Source: Candidatus Rokuibacteriota bacterium
GTDB taxonomy: Bacteria > Methylomirabilota > Methylomirabilia > Rokubacteriales > CSP1-6
DNA length: 64,000 bases
Assembly: GCA_003220345.1 (NCBI GenBank)
Contig: QHSC01000079.1
Location: forward strand, 1-64,000
Reading direction: 5' to 3'
Shown here one piece after another: positions 48,180-57,346 of the stretch. The notes beneath the pieces were generated by a model. The model saw only the letters and a program-made list of their open reading frames with translations. It did not search any database and was not told the DNA's origin. Position numbers and translations under genes: made by a program. Each line of letters opens with the position of its first letter. The first letter of the stretch is position 1.

Positions 48180-49451
48180 ATGCGACACGTGAAGTGGGCG
48201 GTGGTAGTGCTCGGCCTGGTCGCGATGGCGTTCGGCCTCGACGCCGTCCAGGGACAGCCGCTCAGTGGAGAGTACAAGATCGGGGTGCTCGAGCCGCTGA
48301 CCGGCAACCTCGCCGTCCAAGGCAAGCTTCACCTCGAAGGCTACGAGATCATGCGCGACCTCATCAACGAGCGCTTCGGCGGCGTGATGGGCAAGAAGCT
48401 GGTCTTCGTGACCGGGGACGCCGTCGATCCCACCGTCGCGGCCTCCGAGGCGACGCGCCTCGCCACGCGGGAAGGCGTGAAGATCATCAGCGGCACGTTC
48501 TCCTCCACCCTCTGCGGGGCGGCCAGCGAGGCCGCGTCGCGGCAGAACGTCATCTACTGGGAGAGCTCCTGCGTCGATCCGAGGCTGACCCGGCGCGGGC
48601 TCAAGAACGTCTTCCGGACCGAGATCGACGGCACCGGGTTCGGCTGGTACAACGTCGAGTTCATCGCCAAGCACCTGGCCCACCGCCTCGGCAAGAAGAC
48701 GAGCGAGCTGCGCGTCGCGTACCTCTCGGAGGACTCCTCGTACGGCCAGAGCGTGACCGAGACCGCGCGCCAGCGCGCCAAGCAGGAGTTCGGCATGCAG
48801 GAGGTGGCGGCGGAGTACTACACGTTCACCACCAACGACCTGACGCCGGTCATCCTCAAGCTCAAGAACGCCAATCCCGACATCCTGCATCACATCGCGC
48901 GCGACCAGGACGCCATCCTCTTCTGGCGGCAGGCGCGCGAGCAGAACTTCCAGGTCAAGGCCGTCGTGCACGCCGGCGCGACCGGCTACGGCGCCCCGGG
49001 CTTCGGCAAGGCCTTCGGCAACGACGCCAACGGGCCCTTCGCCCTGCTCGAGCCCGGCCCGGGCCTGATCATCGAGAAGATGCGCCCCGAGGGGCAGCGG
49101 ATCGAGCGCGCGTTCCGCGAGGCCGTGAAGGCCAAGACCGGCGCGGACATCACGGGTGGGCATCAGCTCGCGGGCGGCGGACTCTGGGTCCTGAAGCTCG
49201 CGCTCGACGCGGCCAAGACCGACGACCTCGACAAGTTCCGCGCCGCCGTCCTGGCCATGGATATCCCTGTCGGCTCCGCGGTCAACGGCTGGGGCGTGAA
49301 GTTCGACGAGACCGGCCAGAACTCCAACGCCCGCGTGCAGCACTACATGCTGCAGTGGCAGAATGGCTCGCTCGTCACCGTGTGGCCGGAGGAGTTCACG
49401 ACCAATCGCGCCAAGTGGATACCGCTCGGCGCGTGGGACCAGCGGAAGTAG
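48180..49451 (+). CDS. Branched-chain-type ABC transporter substrate-binding protein
   Basis: 423-residue periplasmic binding protein of the LivJ/leucine-binding family (type I fold). Signal peptide MRHVKWAVVVLGLVAMAFGLDAVQG, then YKIGVLEPLTGNLAVQGKLHLEGYEIMRDLINERFGG, IISGTFSSTLCGAASEAASRQNVIYWESSC, YLSEDSSYGQSVTETARQRA. AAAGGAGAG precedes the ATG at 48180. It heads a five-gene importer operon. Homologues bind amino acids, amides, urea or aromatic acids; the HpaB-type hydroxylase that follows suggests an aromatic ligand (inference). Confidence 0.9.
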   Translation: MRHVKWAVVVLGLVAMAFGLDAVQGQPLSGEYKIGVLEPLTGNLAVQGKLHLEGYEIMRDLINERFGGVMGKKLVFVTGDAVDPTVAASEATRLATREGVKIISGTFSSTLCGAASEAASRQNVIYWESSCVDPRLTRRGLKNVFRTEIDGTGFGWYNVEFIAKHLAHRLGKKTSELRVAYLSEDSSYGQSVTETARQRAKQEFGMQEVAAEYYTFTTNDLTPVILKLKNANPDILHHIARDQDAILFWRQAREQNFQVKAVVHAGATGYGAPGFGKAFGNDANGPFALLEPGPGLIIEKMRPEGQRIERAFREAVKAKTGADITGGHQLAGGGLWVLKLALDAAKTDDLDKFRAAVLAMDIPVGSAVNGWGVKFDETGQNSNARVQHYMLQWQNGSLVTVWPEEFTTNRAKWIPLGAWDQRK

Positions 49452-49537
49452 CCGCCCGTTCCGCCTCGCCGATCCTGTCGACGCCCCGGGGCCTCCCCGG
49501 GGCGTCGCGCGTCGGGTGAGTGGCGGGACGCCCGACC

Positions 49538-50419
49538 ATGCACGTAGTCCCCCAGCTCCTCGTCTCCACCATCCTCCTGGGCGGGATCTACGCGCTCATC
49601 GCCGTGGGGCTCACCCTCATCTTCGGCGTGATGCGCGTCGTCAACTTCGCCCACGGCGAGTTCCTCATGCTGGGCATGTATCTCGCCTTCTGGGCGTTCG
49701 CGCTGCTCCATCTCGACCCCTACGTGACGCTCGTGCTGTCGCTCCCGCTCATCTTCGGCTTTGGATGGCTGAGCTACCGCATGGTGGTGCGGCCGGTCAT
49801 CCAGGCGTCGCACAACGTCCAGATCTTCACGACCGTCGGGCTGTCGATCGCGCTGCAGAACGTGGCCCTGGTCCTGTGGAGCGCCGACTCGCAGTTCGTG
49901 CGCACCGGCTACTACACGGTCGTCGTGCACCTGGGGAACGCGGTGCTCAACCTCGCCCAGCTCGTCGCGTTCGCCGTCGCCGTGCTCTGCACGGCCGCGC
50001 TCTTCGCCTTCATGCGCTGGTCGTACACGGGCAAGGTCATGCGGGCGACCGCCCAGGACAGGGCCGTCGCCTCGCTCATGGGGATCGACACGGGCCGCGT
50101 CTTCGCCCTCACCTGGGCGGTCGGGGTCACCTGCGTGGGAGTGGCCGGCGTGCTCCTCGCGCCGATCTACCCCGTCTATCCGACGGTCGGGCTCCAGTTC
50201 GTGCTCATCGCCTACGTCGCCGTCGTCCTGGGCGGGCTCGGCGACATGGCGGGCGCGCTGATCGCCAGCCTGATCGTCGCCGCCGTCGAGGTCGTCGGCT
50301 CGTACGTGATCGGGACGGCGTGGAAGGAAGTGCTGTACCTGCTCCTGTTCATCGGGATCCTCGTGATCCGCCCCGCGGGGCTCTTCGGCCAGCGCGGCGC
50401 CGAGGTGATCGGCACGTGA
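49538..50419 (+). CDS. Branched-chain-type ABC permease, LivH family
   Basis: 293-residue membrane permease: LLVSTILLGGIYALIAVGLTLIFGVMRVVNFAHGEFLMLGMYLAF is the classic LivH start, with RATAQDRAVASLMGIDTGRVFALTWAVG as the coupling region, and about eight membrane helices. I take ATG 49538; an in-frame GTG at 49520 would add six residues. The stop overlaps the next start as GTGA. First permease subunit of the importer. Confidence 0.92.
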   Translation: MHVVPQLLVSTILLGGIYALIAVGLTLIFGVMRVVNFAHGEFLMLGMYLAFWAFALLHLDPYVTLVLSLPLIFGFGWLSYRMVVRPVIQASHNVQIFTTVGLSIALQNVALVLWSADSQFVRTGYYTVVVHLGNAVLNLAQLVAFAVAVLCTAALFAFMRWSYTGKVMRATAQDRAVASLMGIDTGRVFALTWAVGVTCVGVAGVLLAPIYPVYPTVGLQFVLIAYVAVVLGGLGDMAGALIASLIVAAVEVVGSYVIGTAWKEVLYLLLFIGILVIRPAGLFGQRGAEVIGT

Positions 50420-51390
50420 AGGGCACGTGGCCGGCCGTCGTCTTCTTCTCGATCGCCGCGCTCGGCCCCGTCGTGGTGCGCGACCCGTTCCTCCTCGACG
50501 GCCTGATCCTCATCCTGCTGTGGGGCGCGACGGCCGCGGCCTGGAACGTGGCGGGCGGCTACGCCGGCCAGGTATCGCTCGGCCACGCGGCGTTCTTCGG
50601 GCTGGGCGCGTACTCCGCGGCGCTGCTCGGGACGCGGTGGGGGCTGTCGCCGTGGATCGGGCTGCTCGTCGGCGCCGCCCTGGCGACGGCCTTCGGGATC
50701 CTCATCGGCTTCCTCAGCAACCGGCTGCGCGGCCCCTACTTCGTGCTCGCCACGATCGCGTTCTCGCAGGTGCTGCTGATCGTGGCCAGCCGCTGGCGCG
50801 GCTTCACCTCCGGCTCCGAGGGCATCCCCGTCCCCTTCCGGCCAGGATTCTGGACGCTCGGCATCACGGACAAGCGCGTCTGGGTTGCCATCGTCCTCGC
50901 CCTCGCGATCTTCCTGTACCTGGTCGAGCTCTACCTCGAGCGCTCGCGCCGCGGCTACCAGCTCGCGGCCGTGCGCGAGGACGAGGACGCGGCCCTGTCC
51001 CTCGGGGTGCCGGCGCTCCGGCTGAAGGTGGCGGCCATCGCGGCCAGCGCCGCGCTCACCGCGGTGGCCGGCGCCCTCTGGGCGCAGTACGTGGGCTTCG
51101 TGGACCCGTTCTACGTATTCTCGGTCGACCTGTCCGTCCGCTTTGCCCTGGCCGCGATCTTGGGCGGCATCGGCACCGCGCTCGGACCCTTCATCGGCGC
51201 TGCGCTCATCCTGACCCTGGAGACCTACCTGCGCGCGCGCTTCGGGGGGATCGGCGCCAGTCTCGTCGGGATCTACCTGATCATCTACGGCACCGCGCTC
51301 GTCGTGATGATGCGATTCGCTCCCCAGGGGCTCGTGCCCTGGTTGGGCGAGCGGTTCAGGCGGCGGCCGGTGGCAGGATCGACGTCGTGA
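50416..51390 (+). CDS. Branched-chain-type ABC permease, LivM family
   Basis: 324-residue membrane permease with GYAGQVSLGHAAFFGLGAYSAALL near the N-terminus, LRGPYFVLATIAFSQVLLIVASRWRGFTSGSEGI, and the coupling loop SRRGYQLAAVREDEDAALSLGVPALRLKVAAIAASAALTAVAGALWAQYVGFVDP. Starts with GTG overlapping the LivH-like stop. Partner of the preceding LivH-type permease. Its own stop overlaps the LivG-like start. Confidence 0.92.
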   Translation: MKGTWPAVVFFSIAALGPVVVRDPFLLDGLILILLWGATAAAWNVAGGYAGQVSLGHAAFFGLGAYSAALLGTRWGLSPWIGLLVGAALATAFGILIGFLSNRLRGPYFVLATIAFSQVLLIVASRWRGFTSGSEGIPVPFRPGFWTLGITDKRVWVAIVLALAIFLYLVELYLERSRRGYQLAAVREDEDAALSLGVPALRLKVAAIAASAALTAVAGALWAQYVGFVDPFYVFSVDLSVRFALAAILGGIGTALGPFIGAALILTLETYLRARFGGIGASLVGIYLIIYGTALVVMMRFAPQGLVPWLGERFRRRPVAGSTS

Positions 51391-52109
51391 GTCTCCTCTC
51401 CGTCTCGGGCATCACCAAGCGGTTCGGCGGCATCACCGCGAACCGCGACATCTCCTTCGAGGTGGAGGCGGGCGAGCTGATCGGCATCATCGGCCCGAAC
51501 GGGTCCGGCAAGTCGACGCTCTTCGAGGTCATCAGCGGCTTCTATCACCCCGATGCGGGCGTGGTGCGACTCGACGGAAGCGCCCTCACGGGCCTCTCCC
51601 CCGACCACGTGTGCCGCCGGGGTATCGCGCGCACGTTCCAGAAGCTGCGGCCGTTCGCGGGACTCACCGTCGTCGACAACGTGATGGTGGGCGCGCTCAC
51701 CCGGACGCGCGACGTGCGTCACGCGCGGGCGCGCGCCCGCGAGCTGCTCGACCGGGTCGGGCTCGTCGAGAAGGCGGACGCGTACGCGCGCACGCTCTCC
51801 ACCGGCCAGCGCAAGCGCCTCGAGCTGGCGCGCGCGCTCGCCACCGAGCCGCGCGTGCTCCTCCTCGACGAGGTGACGGGAGGCGTCGACCAGCGCAGCA
51901 TTCCCGGGCTCGTGCAGCTCGTCCGGGATCTGCACCGCGGAGGCCTCACGCTCCTCGTGGTCGAGCACAACATGCGGGTCATCACCGCGGTGGCCCAGCG
52001 CATCGTGGCCCTCTACCTGGGCGAGAAGATCGCCGACGGCGCCCCGGACGTCGTGACGCGGGACCGGCGGGTGGTCGAGGCCTACCTCGGCCAGGCGTAC
52101 GTCCAGTGA
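51387..52109 (+). CDS. ABC transporter ATP-binding protein, LivG family
   Basis: 240-residue ATPase. Walker A GPNGSGKST, Q-loop region RTFQKLRPFAGLTVVDNV, signature LSTGQRKRLELARAL (the usual LSxGQ with T), Walker B VLLLDEVTGGVD and switch His in VVEHNMRVI. In LivG relatives the Walker B end is usually DEPxAGLN, so the V-T-G-G-V-D variant is unusual but keeps the catalytic Glu. GTG start overlaps the LivM-like stop. Confidence 0.92.
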   Translation: MSLLSVSGITKRFGGITANRDISFEVEAGELIGIIGPNGSGKSTLFEVISGFYHPDAGVVRLDGSALTGLSPDHVCRRGIARTFQKLRPFAGLTVVDNVMVGALTRTRDVRHARARARELLDRVGLVEKADAYARTLSTGQRKRLELARALATEPRVLLLDEVTGGVDQRSIPGLVQLVRDLHRGGLTLLVVEHNMRVITAVAQRIVALYLGEKIADGAPDVVTRDRRVVEAYLGQAYVQ

Positions 52110-52840
52110 AGGGGCCGACCCCCCTGCTGACGGTGGAAGGCCTCGACGTCGCCTACGGCGACTTCCAGGTGCTGTGGCAGGCGGCCATGCACGTGGGCGA
52201 CGGCGAGATCGTGACTGTGCTCGGGCCGAACGGCGCGGGCAAGTCCACGCTGATGAACACCATCTCCGGGCTGATCACTCCCCGCGCCGGCCGCATCACC
52301 TTCGGGGGCACCCGCATCGACGGCCTGCCCGCCCACCGGACCGCGGGCGAGGGCCTGGCGCACGTGCTGGAGCGCCGGCGCCTGTTTCCCTTTCTCACCG
52401 TGCTCGACAACGTGGTGCTGGGCGCCCACAACCCCGCCGCCCGCCCGCACCTCAAGGAGACGCTGACGCGGGTCCAGCGCCTGTTCCCCGTCATCGCCAA
52501 CCGGCAGGGGCAGCTCGCGCATACGCTGTCGGGCGGCGAGCAGCAGATGGTCGCCATCGCGCGCGGGCTCATGGCCCGGCCCCGCCTGCTGATGATCGAC
52601 GAGCCCTTCCTGGGCCTGGCTCCCCTGGTGGTGCAGGAGATCGGGGGCCTCATGCGGCGCATCCGGGACGAGCAGGGCATCACCATCGTCTTCATCGAGC
52701 AGAACGTGGAGCTGGCGCTGCGGCTCGCCGACCGCGGCTACATCCTGGAATCCGGCCGGACCATCCTGAGCGGACCATCGGCGGAGCTCCTCCAGTCCGC
52801 GGAGGTCAGGCGCATCTTTCTGGGCGACGTCGCGCTCTGA
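52106..52840 (+). CDS. ABC transporter ATP-binding protein, LivF family
   Basis: 244-residue second ATPase. TVEGLDVAYGDFQVLW, Walker A GPNGAGKST, LSGGEQQMVAIARGLMARPRLLMIDEPFLGLAPLVV (signature, Walker B, D-loop), and IEQNVELALRLADRGYILESG as the switch and C-terminal region. GTG start coupled to the LivG-like stop. Completes the importer; a gap of about 190 bases separates it from the hydroxylase gene. Confidence 0.93.
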   Translation: MKGPTPLLTVEGLDVAYGDFQVLWQAAMHVGDGEIVTVLGPNGAGKSTLMNTISGLITPRAGRITFGGTRIDGLPAHRTAGEGLAHVLERRRLFPFLTVLDNVVLGAHNPAARPHLKETLTRVQRLFPVIANRQGQLAHTLSGGEQQMVAIARGLMARPRLLMIDEPFLGLAPLVVQEIGGLMRRIRDEQGITIVFIEQNVELALRLADRGYILESGRTILSGPSAELLQSAEVRRIFLGDVAL

Positions 52841-53033
52841 GGGCGCACGAGAATTTCTGCGACTGGTTTACTCGCGGCTCCGCTTTGACCTTTCCCACGC
52901 CCTCTGGCAGGATCGGCGCGAGATGGGCGGGGTCGGGCAGCGGACCCGGGAGTTCTTCAGCAAGCACCTGCGGGGATAGGCACGGTTCGGCGCCGAATGG
53001 CGCCGAGGTGATGAGCCGAGAAGGAGAGCGCGC

Positions 53034-54494
53034 ATGCCAGCCAGGACGGGAGCCGCCTACATCGCCGGGCTGCGAGAACACCCGCCCGAGGTCCACGTGC
53101 AGGGCGAGCGGGTCAAGGACGTGACGAGCCACCCCGGTCTCCGCCACGGCGTGCGGACCCTCGCCACCCTCTACGACATGCAGCACGACCCGGCGCTCCG
53201 GGACGAGATGACCTATGTGTCGCCGACCACCGGCGATCCTGTTGGGCTGTCGTTCATCACCCCGCGGAGTCACCGCGACCTGGAGCGGCGCCACACCATG
53301 ATGCGGCACTGGGCGCGGGCGACCTGCGGGATGATGGGGCGCACACCGGATTTTCTCAATGCCAGCGTCATGGCGATGGCCGCGGCAGGAGACTATTTCG
53401 CCCGGAACCGCCCCGCCTTCAAGGAGAACATCCAGCGCTACTACGACTACGTCCGCGAGCACGATTTGGTCCTGACCCACACGCTCGTCAACCTGCAACG
53501 CAGCCGCTCCCCGCTGGGCAGTGGCCTCGATGACACGACGGACATCGCCCTGTCGGTGGTGAAGGAGACCGATGCGGGGATCGTGGTCAACGGCGTCCGG
53601 GCCCTTGCCACGCTGCCCCTCGCCGACGAGATCGCCGTCTATCCCGCCCGCTCCCACCGGCTCCCCGGCGGCGCCCCCCAACGCACCTCCTTCGCGTTCG
53701 CCATTCCCTGCCACACGCCGGGTCTGAAATTCCTGTGCCGAGAGAGCTTCGACCTGGAGCGCTCCCGCTTCGACCATCCCCTGGGCTCTCGCTTCGAGGA
53801 GATGGACGCCCTCGCGTTCTTCGACCACGTCCTGGTGCCCTGGGAGCGCGTCTTCCTGCTCGGGGACGCCAAGCTGTGCAATGACATGGCCACCAACACC
53901 GGCCAGTATCTGCACTCGGGTCACCAGGTGGTGACCAAGAATGTGGTCAAGTGCGAGTTCGTCCTGGGGCTGGCCTCCCTCATGGTGCACACCCTGGGGT
54001 CGCGTGAATTGCCTCAGACCCGCGAGATGCTGGCGGAGCTCATCGAGAACCTGGAGGTGACCAAGGCGTGTCTGCGCGCCGCCGAGGCCGATGCCGCGCC
54101 GAACCGGTGGGGCATCATGAGCCCGGCGGAGATGCCTCTGATGGTGGCCCGCCAGCTGTTCATCCGCATGTACCCCAGGATGGTGGAGATCCTGCACCTC
54201 CTGGGCTCCAGTAGTCTCATGGCCCTGCCCACGGAGGCGGACCTCACGGGGTCACTGGCGCCCGAGATCGCCCACTACCTCGCGACTGACACCGCATCAG
54301 CTGCCGAGCGCGTGCGGCTCTTTCGTCTCGCGTGGGATACTTGCTGCAGCGCGTTTGCCTCCCGGCAAGTGCTGTACGAGCGCTTCTTCCAGGGGGACCG
54401 CTCCCGCAATGTGGTTCTCCTGACGACCCTGTACGACACGGAGCCCATGACCGCCTGGGTGCGGGAGTTTCTCGAGGCCGATGAGCGGACGTAG
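53034..54494 (+). CDS. HpaB-type flavin-dependent hydroxylase (4-hydroxyphenylacetate 3-monooxygenase family)
   Basis: 486-residue FADH2-dependent monooxygenase, large-subunit type, with an acyl-CoA-dehydrogenase-like fold. Segments: TGAAYIAGLREHPPEVHVQGERVKDVTSHPGLR, MTYVSPTTGDPVGLSFITPRSHRDLERR, HTLVNLQRSRS, GVRALATLPLADEIAVYPARSH, HPLGSRFEEMDALAFFDHVLVPWERVFLLGD, and LPTEADLTG. Hydroxylates a phenol; many relatives act on chlorophenols or 4-hydroxybutyryl-type substrates, so the substrate is open. GAAGGAGAG precedes the ATG. It needs a flavin reductase (HpaC), not present here. Follows the importer on the same strand. Confidence 0.92.
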   Translation: MPARTGAAYIAGLREHPPEVHVQGERVKDVTSHPGLRHGVRTLATLYDMQHDPALRDEMTYVSPTTGDPVGLSFITPRSHRDLERRHTMMRHWARATCGMMGRTPDFLNASVMAMAAAGDYFARNRPAFKENIQRYYDYVREHDLVLTHTLVNLQRSRSPLGSGLDDTTDIALSVVKETDAGIVVNGVRALATLPLADEIAVYPARSHRLPGGAPQRTSFAFAIPCHTPGLKFLCRESFDLERSRFDHPLGSRFEEMDALAFFDHVLVPWERVFLLGDAKLCNDMATNTGQYLHSGHQVVTKNVVKCEFVLGLASLMVHTLGSRELPQTREMLAELIENLEVTKACLRAAEADAAPNRWGIMSPAEMPLMVARQLFIRMYPRMVEILHLLGSSSLMALPTEADLTGSLAPEIAHYLATDTASAAERVRLFRLAWDTCCSAFASRQVLYERFFQGDRSRNVVLLTTLYDTEPMTAWVREFLEADERT

Positions 54495-54594
54495 AGCGCC
54501 GATGGGTTGCACTGAAAAGAGGACGAGGTGGCCTCGCGCGAGTCTCCGCGAGGTCCGGGCTGCCTGCCCGTAGCGCTCCATCGGCTTGCCGAGG

Positions 54595-55119
54595 TCATCG
54601 ACCCGCCGAGCGACGGCTCGAGGCAACGCGCGTGAAGATGACGGCGATGGTCGTCATGACGCCGAGGGCGCCGCCGGCGGCGAGGAGCGGGGCGATAGCG
54701 GATGGCATCGGCGTCGCGAGAGCGCTCGCCAGCGCCACCGCGAGGGCAGCCGCCAAGAGCGTGGCGGCGCCGAAGCCGCTCCAGCGGCCGAGATGCGAGC
54801 CGATGACCGCGCCCTCGACAGCCGCCCGCCGGACGCGGCGGGCAAGGTCCACCGACTCGAGCATGAACAGAAGGGCGAGGCCGAATCCCGCGGCGCCGGC
54901 CACGTTCATGGGCCCGGCCGCCACCCAGAGCGACGCCGCGTAGTCGGCCAGGAAGACACAGGCCGCGGCCGTGACCGGCCACCGCCACAACGCGGCGACT
55001 CCCACCGTTGCCAGGAGCAGTCCCACCAGCGCGATCACGGCCACGGCCGGCACCGGCATGATCAGGACCGGCGCGGCCGACAGGACGACGGCGAAGGCAG
55101 CGGCCAGGAGGCGGATCAT
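54595..55119 (-). CDS. Hypothetical membrane protein of the MoxR locus
   Basis: 174 residues with five or six hydrophobic helices (IRLLAAAFAVVLSAAPVLIMPVPAVAVIALVGLLLATVGVAALW; VTAAACVFLADYAASLWVAA; GAAGFGLALLFMLESVD; GFGAATLLAAALAVALASAL; LLAAGGALGVMTTIAVIF). No family recognised. ATG overlaps the DUF58 stop (ATGA), so it is the last cistron of a five-gene operon. Its conserved position downstream of DUF58 suggests an accessory membrane subunit of the MoxR system. Confidence 0.75.
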   Translation of the reverse strand: MIRLLAAAFAVVLSAAPVLIMPVPAVAVIALVGLLLATVGVAALWRWPVTAAACVFLADYAASLWVAAGPMNVAGAAGFGLALLFMLESVDLARRVRRAAVEGAVIGSHLGRWSGFGAATLLAAALAVALASALATPMPSAIAPLLAAGGALGVMTTIAVIFTRVASSRRSAGR

Positions 55120-56393
55120 CCCGCGGCCACGAGGCGGGGGCGCGGGCGTCGGGCCCCCGCCAGCGCCAGCTCGAGCGGCTCCGGTGGAGACCACTCGAGG
55201 ACGGCAACACCTTGCCGGTGGAGCTCGGCGAGTCGCGCGCGGCGGTCGAGCGTCCAGAGCCGGCAGGCGAGGTCGATGGTCGGTGACGGCGCGAGCGCCC
55301 TGCGCGTCACCTCGACGGGGGAGACGACGAGCACGACGAGATCGAAGCCTCGGGCCGCGAGGTCGAGGGTGGCCCGGGTGAAGCGCGGGTCGAGCAGCGG
55401 CGTGATCGCGATGACGACGGCCTGCGGTGGCAGCACCCGCGGCGGCACGACGGCGAGATCCTTCGCGACGTAGGTGAAGACGACGTCGGCCCACGCCAGG
55501 GCATCGGCGAGTCGCTCGTACTGCGCCCGCCCGGACCCCGGCTTGACCCAGTGGATCAGCCCGCCGTAGTTGATGAGGCCGACGCGATCCTTTCGCGCCA
55601 GATACGCGGTCGCCAGCGAGGCCCCGGCCCGAACGCTCCAGTCGAGCGTGGTGTCGGGCGCCCGGCCCCCCTCGGCCAGCGTGTCGAGCATGAGGACGAC
55701 GTCGGCATTCCGCTCACGCTGATGCTGGGTGACGTAGAGCTTCCCCAGCCGCAGCGAGGCGCGCCAGTTCACCTGCTTGATCCGGTCGCCGGGAGCGAAC
55801 TGGCGGATGTCGCCGGGCTCGATGCCTTCGCCGAGGGCGGCCGAGACGTAGTCGCCGACCGATGCCCGCGCGTGGGCGGGACGGGGAAGACTCCGGAGCA
55901 ACGCGATGCGCGGATACACGCGCACGGGCTTTGGATCGACATGGCGCTGCTCCCAGGCGCGAATGCCGAAGCGATCCCGCACCCGCACGGCGATCGTTCC
56001 CATGTCGTGCGCGCCGCGGCCCTCGAAGCGGACCTCGTAGCTCCAGCGTCCCGTCTGGCCGGCGCGGAGGGCCATCGCCGCGCGATGACGCCCGGACACG
56101 ACGACGCTGCCGGCGGGAAGCGGGCCGAGGAGCTCGAGGAGCGCGATGGACGCGCGCGCCTGGACCGTGACCGTCACCGTGACGCTTTCGCCCTCCAGGA
56201 CGCGCGCGCGCGAGACCTCGTGGGCGATCCGATGATCGAGGGCGGGGGCGCGGAGAGCGAGCGGGACGAGCGCGAGGAGCAGGGGGAGCGCGGCCACGAA
56301 CAGCTCCGGGCGCGCGGAGAGCACGGCAAGTGAGAGCGCGCAGCCGGCCACCGCGAGGACGGAGAAGCCGAGCGGTGTCACCCGGCCCGTCAT
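55116..56393 (-). CDS. DUF58 domain protein (MoxR-associated)
   Basis: 425 residues. Two N-terminal membrane segments (VLAVAGCALSLAVLSARPELFVAALPLLLALVPLAL), a beta-rich region, then the DUF58 core: ARASVGDYVSAALGEGIEPGDIRQFAPGDRIKQVNWRASLRLGKLYVTQHQRERNADVVLMLDTLAEG, followed by a vWA-like fold. PGDRIKQVNWRASLRLGKLYV is the family signature. Works with MoxR ATPases in assembly or activation of envelope or metal-containing proteins, client unknown. Overlaps MoxR stop and the next start. Confidence 0.92.
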   Translation of the reverse strand: MTGRVTPLGFSVLAVAGCALSLAVLSARPELFVAALPLLLALVPLALRAPALDHRIAHEVSRARVLEGESVTVTVTVQARASIALLELLGPLPAGSVVVSGRHRAAMALRAGQTGRWSYEVRFEGRGAHDMGTIAVRVRDRFGIRAWEQRHVDPKPVRVYPRIALLRSLPRPAHARASVGDYVSAALGEGIEPGDIRQFAPGDRIKQVNWRASLRLGKLYVTQHQRERNADVVLMLDTLAEGGRAPDTTLDWSVRAGASLATAYLARKDRVGLINYGGLIHWVKPGSGRAQYERLADALAWADVVFTYVAKDLAVVPPRVLPPQAVVIAITPLLDPRFTRATLDLAARGFDLVVLVVSPVEVTRRALAPSPTIDLACRLWTLDRRARLAELHRQGVAVLEWSPPEPLELALAGARRPRPRLVAAG

Positions 56394-57346
56394 CGGACGT
56401 CCGGGCCGGGCGCGGGCACCTGCGTCAGCAGGCCCTGCACCACCTGCGCCGCCGAGACTCGCGCGGCCCACAGCTCGGGCTTGAGCACGAGCCGGTGCGC
56501 GAGCGCAGGCACGGCCATGGCTTTCACGTCGTCCGGGAGCACGAAGTCGCGGCGCTGGAGGGCCGCGAGGGCCCGGGCGAGCTTGAGGAGCGCGAGCGTC
56601 CCCCGCGGCGAGGCGCCGAGCGCCACGCGATGGTCGGTGCGGGTAGCCTGCACGAGGTCGACGATGTAACGCTCGGTCACCCCCGCCACGTGGACATCCT
56701 CCAGGCTCTCCTGCATGGCGAGCAGGTCCGCGCGCGAGAGCACGGGGGCGACGGTCACGGGATCTTCCCGGCGGCGCCGGCGCCGGGCGAGGATCTCCAC
56801 CTCCTCCTCGGGATCCGGGTAGCCCACGGCCAGGCGCATCAGGAAGCGGTCGAGCTGGGCTTCGGGCAGTGCATACGTGCCTTCCAGCTCGATCGGGTTC
56901 TGGGTGGCGATCACGAGGAATGGCGGCTCGAGGGGGAAGCGCTCGCCTTCGACGGTGACCTGCGACTCCTGCATCGCCTCCAGCAGCGCGCTCTGCGTCT
57001 TGGGCGTGGCCCGGTTGATCTCGTCGGCGAGGAGCAGGTTGGTGAAGATCGGACCTCGGCGGAACTCGAACCGCGCCTCGCGCTGGTCGTAGAGGAAGCT
57101 GCCCGTGATGTCGCTGGGCAGGAGGTCCGGGGTGAACTGGATGCGCTTGAAGCCGAGATCGAGCGTCTGGGCCACGAGCCGGGCGATGAGCGTCTTGGCG
57201 AGGCCGGGGTAGTCCTCGATGAGAATGTGGCCGTTGGCGAGGATACCGGCCAGGACTTGCTGGAGCACGTTCGTCTTGCCGACGATCACCTGGCCGAGCG
57301 CGGCGAGGACTTCCTGGCAGCGGTCGGCCACGGCGTCGAGCTTCAC
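56390..57346 (-). CDS. MoxR-family AAA+ ATPase
   Basis: 318 residues. Walker A region is GHILIEDYPGLAKTLIARLVAQ (P-G-L-A-K-T, as in MoxR), Walker B LLADEINRATPKTQSALLEAMQE, sensor 1 FLVIATQNPIELEGTYALPEAQLDRFLMRL, and sensor 2 region ASPRGTLALLKLARALA. Chaperone-like ATPase that usually acts with DUF58/vWA proteins. A GTG start at 57346 is used and overlaps the upstream gene's stop. Middle gene of a five-gene overlapping operon. Confidence 0.94.
   Translation of the reverse strand: MKLDAVADRCQEVLAALGQVIVGKTNVLQQVLAGILANGHILIEDYPGLAKTLIARLVAQTLDLGFKRIQFTPDLLPSDITGSFLYDQREARFEFRRGPIFTNLLLADEINRATPKTQSALLEAMQESQVTVEGERFPLEPPFLVIATQNPIELEGTYALPEAQLDRFLMRLAVGYPDPEEEVEILARRRRRREDPVTVAPVLSRADLLAMQESLEDVHVAGVTERYIVDLVQATRTDHRVALGASPRGTLALLKLARALAALQRRDFVLPDDVKAMAVPALAHRLVLKPELWAARVSAAQVVQGLLTQVPAPGPDVR

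Noticed and set aside
52841-53033. Possible gene remnant (short frame ending in a REFFSKHLRG-like tail, reminiscent of a dienelactone-hydrolase C-terminus)
   Set aside because: Only about 18 residues long; too short to distinguish from chance.
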